Below, one piece after another: positions 1 to 8,588 of a stretch of DNA of 64,000 nucleotides. The first letter of the stretch is position 1, and the number at the start of each line of letters is the position of its first letter. Position numbers and translations under genes: made by a program. The stretch covers positions 124,001 to 188,000 of the forward strand of contig CAVTBT010000005.1 of assembly GCA_963733065.1 (NCBI GenBank). The letters run 5' to 3'. The notes beneath the pieces are model-generated. The model saw only the letters and a program-made list of their open reading frames with translations. It searched no databases and was not told the DNA's origin. Source of the DNA: CAVTBT01 sp963733065 (GTDB lineage: Bacteria; Actinomycetota; Thermoleophilia; Gaiellales; Gaiellaceae).

Positions 1-709
1 CTGTTCGACAAGGTGCTCGTGCCGTCGCTCGTGGCGCCGTTCCTCGGGCTGGGCTGTCGCGTTCACGCTGATGGTGGCGATCACGTGGATCATCCGGCGC
101 CGGGCGCCGAGCCGCGTCAACCGGGTCTTCCGGCGCATGCAGATCGTCTCGGGCGGGTTCGTGGCCTTCACCCACGGGACGAACGATGCGCAGAAGACGA
201 TGGGCATCATCACGCTCGCGCTGATCTCGTCGGGCCACCTCTCCTCCGACGAGTTCGAGGTGCCGGTCTGGGTGATCACGAGCGCAGCGCTCGCGATGGC
301 GGCCGGGACGTACGCCGGCGGGTGGCGCATCATCAGGACGCTCGGCTCGCGGATCACGAAGATCGACCCGCCGCAGGGCTTCGGCGCCCAGACCGCCTGC
401 GCGGCGATCCTCTGGGGCACCGCCCATTACGGCTTCCCGGTCTCCACGACACAGACCATCTCGGGCTCCGTGATGGGCGCCGGGGCGATCCGCGGGCTCA
501 ACGCGGTGCGCTGGGGCGTCGCGGGCAACATCCTGGTCGCCTGGGTGATGACCATTCCGTGCGCCGCGCTCGTCGGCGCTGCGATGGAGATCGTGACGCG
601 CCTCCCGGCCGGGGACGCGGTGGTCTTCGTGCTCGTGTCCGCGATCGCCGCGACCGCCTTCCTGGCCCGGCGGCTCCAGACCCGGCGCATCGAGGCGCTC
701 CCAGCCTAG
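1..709 (+). CDS. PiT-family inorganic phosphate transporter, 5' end outside the window, one apparent frameshift
   Basis: This is the C-terminal part of a PiT-type low-affinity phosphate permease of the inner membrane. The segment with GTNDAQKTMGI and the later FPVSTTQTISGSVMGAG are the two duplicated PiT signature motifs, with several hydrophobic helices around them. The first ~50 bases read as a PiT-like helix in frame 1 (VLVPSLVAPFLGL), then the frame continues from position 53 in frame 2. Removing one G from the run at 51-53 restores LGLAVAFTL. The 5' end is beyond the window. It converges on a pstS gene, and the Pst system lies nearby, so its role in phosphate supply fits the context. Confidence 0.85.
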   Translation, partial: CSTRCSCRRSWRRSSGWAVAFTLMVAITWIIRRRAPSRVNRVFRRMQIVSGGFVAFTHGTNDAQKTMGIITLALISSGHLSSDEFEVPVWVITSAALAMAAGTYAGGWRIIRTLGSRITKIDPPQGFGAQTACAAILWGTAHYGFPVSTTQTISGSVMGAGAIRGLNAVRWGVAGNILVAWVMTIPCAALVGAAMEIVTRLPAGDAVVFVLVSAIAATAFLARRLQTRRIEALPA

Positions 710-723
710 TTGTCGACCGGTGC

Positions 724-756
724 GCGGAGGGACGGCCGTGCGGCCCGCCCCTCCGC
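724..756. terminator. Hairpin between convergent PiT and pstS genes
   Basis: GCGGAGGG (724-731) pairs exactly with CCCTCCGC (749-756), with further pairing of CGGCC-type bases inside. It sits between two convergent stop codons and probably serves as a bidirectional terminator. There is no T-run. Confidence 0.55.
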
Positions 757-768
757 CCTAGGCCGCTC

Positions 769-1707
769 CTACTTGAGCGCCTGCTGGTACTGGTACTTAG
801 CCTTCTTCAGCTGCGCCGGCGTCAGCCAGATGAAGTCGGCGCGCTGTGAGATCGCCTTCTCGTTGTTGAAGATGAAGCCGATGAAGGAGCGCACCTCCGC
901 CCGAGCGAACGAGCTGCGCTTTGCGTAGATGAACAGCGGCCGAGACAGCGGCTTGTACGCATTCGTGTGCACCGAATTGACACCCGGCGCCACACAGCGA
1001 CCGGTCTTCGGATTGACGATCGACAGAGCCTTAAGCTTGTCCCGGTTCTCGTCGAAGTACGAGTAGCCGAAGTAGCCGAGGCCGCCTCGCTCGCCCGAGA
1101 CGCCCTGAACCAGGACGTTGTCGTCCTCGGAAGCCTGGTAGTCGGAGCGGCTGGCCCGCGCCCTGCCGTTGATCGCCTCTGTGAAGTACTCGAAGGTGCC
1201 TGAGTCAGTGCCCGGACCGAAGAGCTTCAACGGAACGTCCGGGAAGCTCGAGCGCACGTCGTTCCAGTTGTCGACCTTCGAGCCAGGTTCCCAGATCTTC
1301 TTGAGCTCGGCGGTCGTGATGCAGCTCACCCAACTCGCGTTCCGGTTGACGACGATCGTCAGCGCGTCGTTGGCGACCGTGAACGCAACCCACTTGATGC
1401 TGGCACTCGCGCAGCGCTGAGCCTCGGTGGCTCGCATGGGCCGCGACGCATCGGAGAGGTCGGTCTCGTTTCGGCAGAACCGCTCGAACCCGCCGCCGGT
1501 GCCCGAGATGCCGACGGTCACCCGAACGCCGGTGTTCCGTCGCTGGAAGAGTTCCGCCGCAGCCGTCGTGAAGGGCCCGACCGTACTCGAGCCGTCGGCA
1601 GTGATCGTGCCGCCGAGCGCACCAACCTTCGCTGCCCCGGCCGAGACAGCCACGACGGCGACAAGCGCGACCGCCGCGATCGCAGCGATTCGCAAGGACT
1701 TGCTCAT
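769..1707 (-). CDS. pstS: Stand-alone periplasmic phosphate-binding protein, PstS-like, without lipobox
   Basis: This is a PstS/SphX-type solute-binding protein of 312 residues. A hydrophobic export signal covers residues 5-25. The mature part carries TADGSSTVGPFTTAAAE, GISGTGGGFERFC and GPGTDSGTFEYF, which form the phosphate-binding loops of this family. It is closely similar to the second PstS at 7506-8483, but its signal peptide has no cysteine at the cleavage site, so it should be freely secreted, not lipid-anchored. It stands apart from the pstCAB genes and has its own PHO box upstream. The ATG start is preceded by a GGGGAG ribosome binding site. A role as an inducible extra phosphate scavenger is inference. 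Confidence 0.9.
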   Translation of the reverse strand: MSKSLRIAAIAAVALVAVVAVSAGAAKVGALGGTITADGSSTVGPFTTAAAELFQRRNTGVRVTVGISGTGGGFERFCRNETDLSDASRPMRATEAQRCASASIKWVAFTVANDALTIVVNRNASWVSCITTAELKKIWEPGSKVDNWNDVRSSFPDVPLKLFGPGTDSGTFEYFTEAINGRARASRSDYQASEDDNVLVQGVSGERGGLGYFGYSYFDENRDKLKALSIVNPKTGRCVAPGVNSVHTNAYKPLSRPLFIYAKRSSFARAEVRSFIGFIFNNEKAISQRADFIWLTPAQLKKAKYQYQQALK

Positions 1708-1770
1708 ATCACTCCCCTAGATCGGAGACCACGTGTCGCGGCGAGTGTCTCCGGACGGTCGCCGCCAATG

Positions 1771-1810
1771 GGCTGAAAGAAGGTGAACGCTCAGTGAGGG
1801 TCTGGTGAAG
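1771..1810 (-). promoter_or_regulatory. PHO box: four heptamers at 11-bp period
   Basis: Read on the minus strand, CTTCACC (1804-1810), CCTCACT (1793-1799), GTTCACC (1782-1788) and TTCAGCC (1771-1777) start exactly 11 bp apart. This matches the GTTCACC direct-repeat PHO box of actinobacterial PhoP. It lies upstream of the stand-alone pstS and also between it and the divergent arsC-like gene. Confidence 0.8.
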
Positions 1811-1874
1811 CACGCGAGATGATCTGGTAGCCGGCTCCTCATCCCGCCCCTGGTGGATCTAGAGTCGGGCTCGC

Positions 1875-2504
1875 GTGCAGCAGACCCTCGACGTTGCGAC
1901 TCAGGCTCACCTCCGGAAGGCGGTGGACGACCTTGCGGCCGAGTTCGACGGAGTCTTCTCGCGTGCAACCGTCCAGCGGTTCGTCGACGAGTCCCTCGCA
2001 GGGCTCGGCGCGGCGCGGTTCACCGGCTTCCTCCCGGTCCTCGCGTATCGGTTCAGCCGCGAGCGGCTGCGCGCCTACGGCCAGGCCGAGGGGACGATCG
2101 CGAAAGAGGTCCCAGAAGTGCTCTTCGTCTGTGTCGAGAACGCGGGTCGAAGCCAGATGGCAGCAGCGCTCCTGAGTCACCACGCCCAGGGCGCAGTGCA
2201 CGTGCGCTCTGCCGGCTCCCGCCCTGGAGAGCGGATCAACCCTGTCGTCGTCGAGGCGCTCAGAGAACTCGGCGTCGACCTCGACCAGGCGTTTCCGAAG
2301 CCCCTGACCGACGAGGTCGTCCGAGCCGCCGACGCCGTCGTGACGATGGGCTGCGGTGACTCCTGTCCGATCTACCCGGGAAAACGGTATGAGGACTGGA
2401 AGGTCGACGACCCGGCCGGTCTCGACCTGCCCTCGGTCCGCGCGATCCGCGACGACATCGACGCGCGCGTCCGTATGTTGCTCGCCGAACTGTCCGAGCG
2501 GTGA
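1875..2504 (+). CDS. arsC: Arsenate reductase of the low-MW phosphatase fold with N-terminal helical domain
   Basis: This 209-residue protein should reduce arsenate to arsenite in the cytoplasm. Residues 1-70 form a helical N-terminal domain like the three-helix bundle known on actinobacterial phosphatase-like ArsC proteins. Residues 80-209 are the LMW-PTP fold, with the CX5R loop CVENAGR (Cys86, Arg92) and a later MGCGDSCPIYPG cysteine motif. Enzymes of this type in actinobacteria usually use mycothiol/mycoredoxin; that coupling is inferred. It starts with GTG. It lies about 245 bp before the arsR operon, on the same strand, and may share the PHO-box intergenic region with the divergent pstS. 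Confidence 0.88.
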   Translation: MQQTLDVATQAHLRKAVDDLAAEFDGVFSRATVQRFVDESLAGLGAARFTGFLPVLAYRFSRERLRAYGQAEGTIAKEVPEVLFVCVENAGRSQMAAALLSHHAQGAVHVRSAGSRPGERINPVVVEALRELGVDLDQAFPKPLTDEVVRAADAVVTMGCGDSCPIYPGKRYEDWKVDDPAGLDLPSVRAIRDDIDARVRMLLAELSER

Positions 2505-2685
2505 GGACACGCGACGGATTACCGTCTACATCAGCGGCGGCATGCACTCGGCAGATGAGGAGGCTGCCGAGTGAGCTGGTCGCCGCCAAGAAAACGCGGG
2601 GCCGGAGCGTACTGAGCACGCTCGTCCCGCTCGACATCCGCCGCGTCCTGTGATGCGCCGCGGCCACCGTCGGAAAGCGAACTGC

Positions 2686-2731
2686 TTGACACGCATCGAC
2701 ACCCTTCGATACATTGAAGTCTGTCGATGCG
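2686..2731 (+). promoter_or_regulatory. Promoter and palindromic operator of the ars operon
   Basis: A perfect -35 TTGACA (2686-2691) is followed after 18 bp by TACATT (2710-2715). A perfect 10-bp inverted repeat, CGCATCGACA (2692-2701) and TGTCGATGCG (2722-2731), brackets the -10. This is the layout expected for an ArsR repressor that blocks RNA polymerase until arsenite binds. The stretch 2505-2685 before it shows no convincing gene. Confidence 0.75.
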
Positions 2732-2749
2732 AGTTGGGATGGGGACGTC

Positions 2750-2890
2750 ATGTTCAAGCTGAAGCGCAATGCCCCGGCGGTCGAGTTCTGTCAGCGCTGC
2801 AGCAGCAGCTGCGACCAGGCCTGCCGCGCCAACCAGGCGCTTGAGCGGGCGCGGCTCCAGGTGCTGCGCGACGGGGCGCCGATCGCGTGA
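2750..2890 (+). CDS. 46-aa Cys-rich small protein, first gene of the ars operon
   Basis: A short frame starts at ATG 2750 after a GGGATGGGGA ribosome binding site and overlaps the arsR start by 4 bp (GTGA). It encodes a basic N-terminus (MFKLKRNAP), then Cys14, Cys17, Cys21 and Cys25 (C-x2-C-x3-C-x3-C), then a charged helix. It is the first gene behind the arsenic-responsive promoter. I recall similar short proteins in actinobacteria but know no function. A metal-binding or arsenite-binding role is a reasonable guess from the cysteines and the context only. Confidence 0.65.
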   Translation: MFKLKRNAPAVEFCQRCSSSCDQACRANQALERARLQVLRDGAPIA

Positions 2891-3231
2891 GCGCGACCCT
2901 CGAACCAGTCGTCTGCTGTGCCCCGCTGGCGGCGTCGACGCTCTCCTACGAAGAGGCGGAGGCGACTGCGGAGCTGTTCAAAGCGCTTGCCGATCCCGCA
3001 CGGGTGCGGCTCGTGAACATGCTCGCCCAGAGCGGCGACGAGGTTTGCATGTGCGACCTGATCGAACCGGTCGGGCTGGCGCAGCCGACGGTCTCGCACC
3101 ACATGAAGAAGCTGGTGGAGGCCGGGCTCGTCGAGCGTGAGCAGCGCGGCAAGTGGGCGTTCTTCTCGTTGAAGCGCGACGCGGTCGAGAAGCTCGCTGC
3201 CGTCGCCGACCTGAAAGGAGTGTGCTGCTGA
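2887..3231 (+). CDS. arsR: ArsR-family arsenite-responsive repressor
   Basis: This 114-residue winged-helix repressor should sense arsenite and control its own operon. The HTH region reads LAQPTVSHHMKKLVEAGL. The EVCMCDL motif just before it is the CxC arsenite site of classical ArsR. Extra Cys pairs sit near the N-terminus (VVCC) and at the C-terminus (GVCC). It starts at GTG 2887, overlapping the stop of the Cys-rich peptide, and its stop overlaps the arsM start (ATGA), so the three genes are translationally coupled. Confidence 0.92.
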   Translation: MSATLEPVVCCAPLAASTLSYEEAEATAELFKALADPARVRLVNMLAQSGDEVCMCDLIEPVGLAQPTVSHHMKKLVEAGLVEREQRGKWAFFSLKRDAVEKLAAVADLKGVCC

Positions 3232-4050
3232 TGAGCGCGACTGCAGACGAGCTGCGTGAAGAGGTGCGCCGCCGCTACGCGGAGTCGGCGCTGGCGGTGA
3301 GCGCAGGATCGAGGGCTAGCTGTGGCGGCGGTTCATGTTGCGACGGCGAGAGCGACGCGGCCAAGTTCGGTGATGCGCTCTACGACGCCGAGCAGCGCGG
3401 CGAACTGCCGGAGGCGGCAGCGCTCGCTTCGCTCGGCTGCGGCAATCCGCTGATGGTCGCCGACTTGAACGAGGGTGAGACCGTGCTCGATCTCGGCTCG
3501 GGCGGCGGCATCGACGTGATCCTCTCCGCGAAGCGCGTGGGCGAGACGGGAATGGCGTTCGGGCTGGACATGACCGACGAGATGCTCGCGCTCGCGCGCG
3601 CGAACGCGGCTGAGGCGGGGATCCGGAACGCGATCTTCCTCAAAGGGAATGATCGAGCAGGTGCCGCTGCCGGCGAACTCGGTCGACGTCGTCATCTCGA
3701 ACTGCGTGATCAATCTCTCCACCGACAAGCCGGCCGTGCTGACGGAGATCGCGCGCGTGCTCAAGCCGGGCGGCAGGGTCGGTGTCAGCGACGTCGTCGC
3801 CGAAGACCGCCTGACGCCCGAGGAACGTGCCATGCGCGGCTCGTACGTGGGTTGCATCGCCGGCGCGCTCTCGAAGAGCGAGTACGAGGCCGGACTCGAG
3901 GCGGCCGGGTTCGAGCAGGTCTCGGTCGAGTTCACGCACGAGGTCGCCGACGGCATGCACGCCGCGATCGTCAAGGCCGTGAAGACAACGCAGCCCGAGC
4001 TGAAGGGCTTGCCGGTGAACCAGCCAGCCGCGAGCGCCGGCTGCTGCTGA
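3231..4050 (+). CDS. arsM: Arsenite S-adenosylmethionine methyltransferase with one apparent frameshift
   Basis: ArsM methylates As(III) with SAM. The first part shows VLDLGSGGGIDVILSAKRV (SAM motif I), preceded by a Cys-rich SCGGGSCC. After FLKG the frame jumps by one base at 3645-3649 and continues as IEQVPLPANSVDVVISNCVI, the conserved ArsM core, then LKPGGRVGVSDVV and a C-terminal AGCC. Removing one base gives a 272-residue protein of normal length. The start is the ATG overlapping the arsR stop. The break is more likely a sequence error than a dead gene, because both halves are well conserved. Confidence 0.85.
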
Positions 4051-4180
4051 ACGGGCGCCGGTAGCTGGTCTAGCGATCGTAGTCAGAGTTCCGTGTTCAC
4101 AATCGGTCGCACTCAGCTCGCGTTTCGCCGTCCGTTTCGCCTCACCCCCAAGACCACCGTTTACCTGCGGGGCCGCGCCG

Positions 4181-4855
4181 TCAGACCTGGTGCGAGGCGT
4201 CCGTGAACTCGCGGAACTCGCCGGTCACCAAGAACGCCGTCTGCTCACCGATGTCCACGGCGTGGTCGCCGATCCGCTCGAGGCAGCGGGAGACGATGAT
4301 CATGCGGAGCCCCCACTCCCGCTCCTCCTCACTTTGACCGCCGGCAAGGAGATGCTTCACGACGCGGCGGTTGGCGCGATCGATGAGCTCGTCGAGGTCG
4401 AGCAGCGACTCTGCCCGCTCCTGGTCGCGGTGGCGCAGCGACTCCAGGGCGACTCGGATCATTTGTTCTGCTCGCTCGCCCATCTCGCGGAACCCCTCGA
4501 GCAGATCCTCGTCGGGAGGAAGGCCCTTCGTCAGCTTGGTCAGCTTTGCGATCGTCGTGCAGAGGTCACCCATGCGCTCCAGGTGCAGATTCGAGTGCAG
4601 CACGGCGAGCACCAAGCGCAGGTCGCTGGCGACAGGCGTTTGACGGGCGAGGAGCTGTTCGATGCCCGCCTCGATGTTGAGGTAGTACTCGTCGATCTCA
4701 TCGTCGAATGCGATCACCTCGTCGGCGAGCTCCCAGTCCTGGGAGGAGACCGCCTCGACGGCCGCCCTCAGCGACCTCAGCACGAGCTCGCCCTCACCTT
4801 GGAGCGATGTCTCGAGCTCCAGTAGCTCTTCCTGAAACGTGATTCGCATTGCCAT
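4181..4855 (-). CDS. phoU: PhoU phosphate transport regulator
   Basis: PhoU (224 residues) is a cytoplasmic all-helical protein that links the Pst transporter to the PhoR kinase and keeps the Pho regulon off when phosphate is plentiful. Two PhoU repeats are visible, with RLVLAVLHSNLHLERMGDLC in the first and RMIIVSRCLERIGDHAVDIG in the second. It is the last gene of the pstSCAB-phoU operon and starts 3 bp after the pstB stop. The ~130 bp between phoU and arsM hold no recognisable gene. Confidence 0.96.
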   Translation of the reverse strand: MAMRITFQEELLELETSLQGEGELVLRSLRAAVEAVSSQDWELADEVIAFDDEIDEYYLNIEAGIEQLLARQTPVASDLRLVLAVLHSNLHLERMGDLCTTIAKLTKLTKGLPPDEDLLEGFREMGERAEQMIRVALESLRHRDQERAESLLDLDELIDRANRRVVKHLLAGGQSEEEREWGLRMIIVSRCLERIGDHAVDIGEQTAFLVTGEFREFTDASHQV

Positions 4856-4858
4856 GGC

Positions 4859-5725
4859 TTACCCGAACCGCCCGGTCACGTAGTCCTCGGTGCGCTTGTC
4901 TCCTGGCGTTGTGAAGATCTTCGACGTCTCGTCGTACTCGACGAGGATCCCGTGACGACCCGAGCCATCCTCGCGCACGTCCACACTGAAGAATGCGGTC
5001 ATATCGGCGACGCGAGCCGCCTGTTGCATGTTGTGAGTGACGATCACGATCGTGTACTCGCGCTTGAGCTCGTGCATGAGGTCCTCGATGCGCGTCGTCG
5101 AGATCGGATCGAGCGCAGAGGCGGGCTCATCCATGAGGATCACGTCGGGCTCGGTCGCGAGGGCGCGCGCGATGCAAAGTCGCTGCTGCTGTCCGCCGGA
5201 CAGGCCGAGCGCGCTCTGCTTCAGTCGATCCTTCACCTCGTCCCACAAAGCGGCCTGTCGAAGGGAGCGCTCGACGCGCTCGTCGGTGTTGCCCTTCATG
5301 CCGAGCACACGTGGCCCGAAGGCGACGTTGTCGAAGATCGACTTTGGGAACGGGTTCGGCTTCTGGAAGACCATGCCGATGCGCTTCCGCACTTCGACCG
5401 GATCGACGTCACTTCCGTAGAGGTCGGCATCGTGGTACAGGACGGTGCCGCCGACCTTCGCACCGATGATCAGATCGTTCATGCGGTTGAAGCAGCGGAT
5501 GAACGTGCTCTTGCCGCAACCCGACGGACCGATGAACGCGGTCACGAAGTTCTTGTAGATCTTCAGCGTGACGTCGCGAAGCGCGGTGGTTCCGCTGTAA
5601 CTGACGTCGAGGTCCCGTACGTCGAAGACAACGTCGCGGAACTGCGGCGGCGGCAGCGTGGGGCGGTGCTCGGCGACCTGATGCAAGTCCATGTTCAGGC
5701 TAGACGGTTCGCTGACTTGGGACAT
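4859..5725 (-). CDS. pstB: Phosphate ABC transporter ATP-binding protein PstB
   Basis: PstB (288 residues) is the ATPase of the high-affinity phosphate importer. Walker A GPSGCGKST is at residues 66-74, followed by the Q-loop region GMVFQKPNPFPKS, the signature LSGGQQQRLCIARAL and Walker B VILMDEPASALDP. The N-terminal extension of about 30 residues is longer than usual but has no evident domain. It lies between pstA and phoU with 3-bp gaps. Confidence 0.97.
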   Translation of the reverse strand: MSQVSEPSSLNMDLHQVAEHRPTLPPPQFRDVVFDVRDLDVSYSGTTALRDVTLKIYKNFVTAFIGPSGCGKSTFIRCFNRMNDLIIGAKVGGTVLYHDADLYGSDVDPVEVRKRIGMVFQKPNPFPKSIFDNVAFGPRVLGMKGNTDERVERSLRQAALWDEVKDRLKQSALGLSGGQQQRLCIARALATEPDVILMDEPASALDPISTTRIEDLMHELKREYTIVIVTHNMQQAARVADMTAFFSVDVREDGSGRHGILVEYDETSKIFTTPGDKRTEDYVTGRFG

Positions 5726-5728
5726 CGG

Positions 5729-6568
5729 TCACCATCGTTTCTGGTAGCGGTTGCGCAAGAGGATCGCCGCGGCGTTCAGGCTCAGCAGGATCACAAGCAG
5801 CACGATGATCGCCGCGGCAGCGAGAACCCGGAACTCGTCCTGCGGCAAACGGATCCACTGGTAGATCTGAATCGGAAGCGCCGTGAACGGCCCCAGGATC
5901 GTCGGGTTGAACGATACGAAGGTCAGCGCGCCGATGAGGATCAGCGGCGCCGTCTCGCCGATCGCCCTTGACAGCGCGAGGATGGAGCCAGTGGCGATTC
6001 CGGGAATCGCTGCGGGCAGCACCTGACGCCGCACGACCTGCCACTTCGTCGCGCCGAGCGCGAACGCGCCCTGACGGATCGAATCGGGGACGGCGCGGAT
6101 CGCCTCCCGCGCCGCGACGATGACCGTCGGCAGCACGAGAAGCGTCAGGATCAGAGCGCCCGCGAGCAAGACTCGGCCGAGGCCGATGCCGCGAACGAGG
6201 AACGCCAGACCTAGGATGCCGTACACGATCGAAGGCACCGCGGCGAGATTCTGGATGTTGATCTCGAGCAGGCGGTTGTACCAGCGCTCCTTGTTCGCAT
6301 ACTCCTCGAGGTAGATCGCGGTGCCGATCCCGAGCGGCACCGTGAAGAGCATGACGAGGATCCCCATGTAGATCGTCGCGAGGATGGCCGGCCGGGCTCC
6401 CGCGTCGGCTGGATCCGACGAGGGAGACGCGCTGAGCAATTGCCAGTCGACCTCCGGAAAGCCCCTGCTGACCACACTCACCAGCAGCCACGCAAGGACG
6501 AGGAACCCGATCGCGAGCGACAGCAGCAGCAGGCCGGTGAATGCACGGCCCTTGACAGCGGCACTCAC
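5729..6568 (-). CDS. pstA: Phosphate ABC transporter permease PstA
   Basis: PstA (279 residues) is one of the two inner-membrane permeases of the Pst transporter. It has about six hydrophobic helices and the cytoplasmic loop that docks PstB (ALGATKWQVVRRQVLPAAIPG and GSILALSRAIGETAPL). Its ATG overlaps the pstC stop by 4 bp, so translation is likely coupled. Confidence 0.96.
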   Translation of the reverse strand: MSAAVKGRAFTGLLLLSLAIGFLVLAWLLVSVVSRGFPEVDWQLLSASPSSDPADAGARPAILATIYMGILVMLFTVPLGIGTAIYLEEYANKERWYNRLLEINIQNLAAVPSIVYGILGLAFLVRGIGLGRVLLAGALILTLLVLPTVIVAAREAIRAVPDSIRQGAFALGATKWQVVRRQVLPAAIPGIATGSILALSRAIGETAPLILIGALTFVSFNPTILGPFTALPIQIYQWIRLPQDEFRVLAAAAIIVLLVILLSLNAAAILLRNRYQKRW

Positions 6569-7497
6569 TCGTACACCTCCCGGTACTTCCTCACGAGCCG
6601 GATTGAGATGACGTTCATCACGAGCGTCATCACGAAGAGCGTGAGTCCCACCGCGAAGATCGTCTTGTACTCGATCGACCCGGTCGGCACGTCGCCATTG
6701 CCGGTCGCACCGATGAAAGCGGTCATCGCCTCGCCCGTCTCACGCGCATCGATCGACAGGTTCGGCTGCTGCCCCATGGCGATCAGCACGATCATCGTCT
6801 CGCCGATCGCCCGTGAGATGGCGAGGACGAACGACGCCACGATGCCCGAGACCGCCGCGGGCACGACGATGCGCGTCGACACCTGGAGCTTGCTCGCACC
6901 GAGTGCGTACGCGCCGTTGCGGAGGTCGTTGGGCACCGCGGCCATGGCGTCCTCCGAGAGGGACGCGACGATCGGCAGCAGGAGGATGCCCATGACGAGG
7001 CCTGCGGAGAGGACGTTGAAGATATCGACCTGAATGCCGATGTCGCGGAGGAACGGCGTGAACGTGGTCAACGCGAAGTAGCCGAAAACGACGGTGGGGA
7101 TGCCCGCCAGCACCTCCAACGCGGGCTTGAGGATCGCGCGAGTCCGGGGCTTGGCGTACTCGCTCAGGTAGATGGCAGCCCCCAGTCCGAGGGGCAACGC
7201 GACGAGGCAGCCCCAGAACGTGACGTTCAGTGTGTTGACGATCAGCGGGACGACGCCGAAGCTGCCGGGCTCGAACAGCGGCGCCCAGTTCGTGCCGGTG
7301 AAGAACTCCCATGGACTGATCTCGCGAAAGAACTCGATCGCCGGCTCGAGCAGCGCGAAAACGATGCCGAGGGTCGTCGCGACGGAGACAAAAGCGCAGA
7401 GCGCAAGCAGGACCTTGACGACGTCCTCGCCGATGCGGCGCCGCGACGCGCGCAACCGGATGGGTTGCGGGGCGGCGGTGGCGTCCGGGGTTGCCAC
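6565..7497 (-). CDS. pstC: Phosphate ABC transporter permease PstC
   Basis: PstC pairs with PstA to form the membrane channel. The docking loop reads ALGASKLQVSTRIVVPAAVSG and is followed by FVLAISRAIGETMIVL. I chose the GTG at 7497, 8 bp after the pstS stop, which gives 310 residues with a short basic N-terminus before the first helix. A longer frame runs further upstream but would lie inside pstS. Confidence 0.93.
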   Translation of the reverse strand: MATPDATAAPQPIRLRASRRRIGEDVVKVLLALCAFVSVATTLGIVFALLEPAIEFFREISPWEFFTGTNWAPLFEPGSFGVVPLIVNTLNVTFWGCLVALPLGLGAAIYLSEYAKPRTRAILKPALEVLAGIPTVVFGYFALTTFTPFLRDIGIQVDIFNVLSAGLVMGILLLPIVASLSEDAMAAVPNDLRNGAYALGASKLQVSTRIVVPAAVSGIVASFVLAISRAIGETMIVLIAMGQQPNLSIDARETGEAMTAFIGATGNGDVPTGSIEYKTIFAVGLTLFVMTLVMNVISIRLVRKYREVYE

Positions 7498-7505
7498 CTC
7501 GCGCC

Positions 7506-8483
7506 TTACGCCCCGCCTTCGGCCTTCGTCAGCGCACCTCGGGCCTCGGTCAGCTGCGCCTCGGTGAGCGGCACGAACTGCGCGGCTTCGGCGATTGCGG
7601 TCGAGTTGTCGAGCATGTACTCGAGGAACGCCTTCACCTCGGGCCGCGCGAGGGACTCGTTCTTCACGTAGACGAAGAGCGGTCGCGACAGCGGCGTGTA
7701 CGAGTTGTCCTGCGCGGTACTGACGCTTGGCGCAACGCACCCGGATCCGCCGTCGACCTCGAGCGCCTTGAGCGAGCCTTGGTTCTCCTCGAAGTACGAG
7801 AAGCCGAAGTAGCCGAGGCCGCCCGTCTCACCCTGGATGCCCTGGACGATGACGTTGTCGTCCTCGCTCGCCTGGTAGTCGGAGCGACTCGCCCCCTCCT
7901 CGCCGTTGATCTCACCGGTGAAGTAGTCGAAGGTCCCCGAGTCGGTCCCCGGCCCGAAGAGCTTCAGCTCCTCGTCGGGGAACTTCGGGTCGATCTGGTT
8001 CCAGTTCGAGACCTTGGAGTCAGGCCCCCAGATCTCCTTCAACTGATCGACGGTGAGGCACGTCGCCCAGTCGTTCCCTTGGTTCACGACCACCGTCAAC
8101 GCATCCGTGGCGACACGGACCTCGCTGTATGCGACGCCTTTTGCCTCACAATCCTTCGCTTCGTCCTCGTCGATCGGTCGCGAAGCATTCGAAAGGTCGG
8201 TCTCGCCGGCGCAGAAGCGCTCGAAGCCGCCGCCCGTCCCCGAGATGCCGACGGTCACCTGAACGTCCGAGTTCTCGTCCTGGAAGCGCTCGGCGGCTGC
8301 CGTGGTGAGCGGGCCTACCGTGCTCGAGCCGTCCGCCTGGATTCGCCCGGACAGCTCCCCGCCCGCCTGGCCGGTCTCCGCGGCCGTATCCCCGCCGCCT
8401 TCCTCGTCGTCTCCACCGCACGCGGCGACGAGCGCCAGCGCACCGGCGGCGAGCAGCAGCAACAGCAGGATGCGGATCTTCAT
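7506..8483 (-). CDS. pstS: Phosphate-binding lipoprotein PstS
   Basis: PstS (325 residues) captures phosphate outside the membrane and delivers it to PstCA. The signal peptide ends in a lipobox (ALALVAACGG), so it is lipid-anchored, followed by an acidic linker. The binding loops IQADGSSTVGPLTTAAAE, GISGTGGGFERFC and GPGTDSGTFDYF match the stand-alone PstS at 769-1707. It is the first gene of the pst operon and lies behind a PHO box. Confidence 0.96.
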   Translation of the reverse strand: MKIRILLLLLLAAGALALVAACGGDDEEGGGDTAAETGQAGGELSGRIQADGSSTVGPLTTAAAERFQDENSDVQVTVGISGTGGGFERFCAGETDLSNASRPIDEDEAKDCEAKGVAYSEVRVATDALTVVVNQGNDWATCLTVDQLKEIWGPDSKVSNWNQIDPKFPDEELKLFGPGTDSGTFDYFTGEINGEEGASRSDYQASEDDNVIVQGIQGETGGLGYFGFSYFEENQGSLKALEVDGGSGCVAPSVSTAQDNSYTPLSRPLFVYVKNESLARPEVKAFLEYMLDNSTAIAEAAQFVPLTEAQLTEARGALTKAEGGA

Positions 8484-8557
8484 CGCGCGAGTACCCCCAG
8501 ACAGGTGGTTGCCGCGGCCAGTCTCGCCACGGGACCGACCGGGGTGGGCGTCCGCGT

Positions 8558-8586
8558 GGTGAACGGGCGGTGAAAGTCTGGTGAAC
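8558..8586 (-). promoter_or_regulatory. PHO box upstream of pstSCAB-phoU
   Basis: On the minus strand GTTCACC (8580-8586), TTTCACC (8569-8575) and GTTCACC (8558-8564) start exactly 11 bp apart. Two units are the consensus actinobacterial PhoP-binding heptamer. The box abuts the stop codon of the upstream kinase gene. Confidence 0.88.
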
Positions 8587-8588
8587 GG

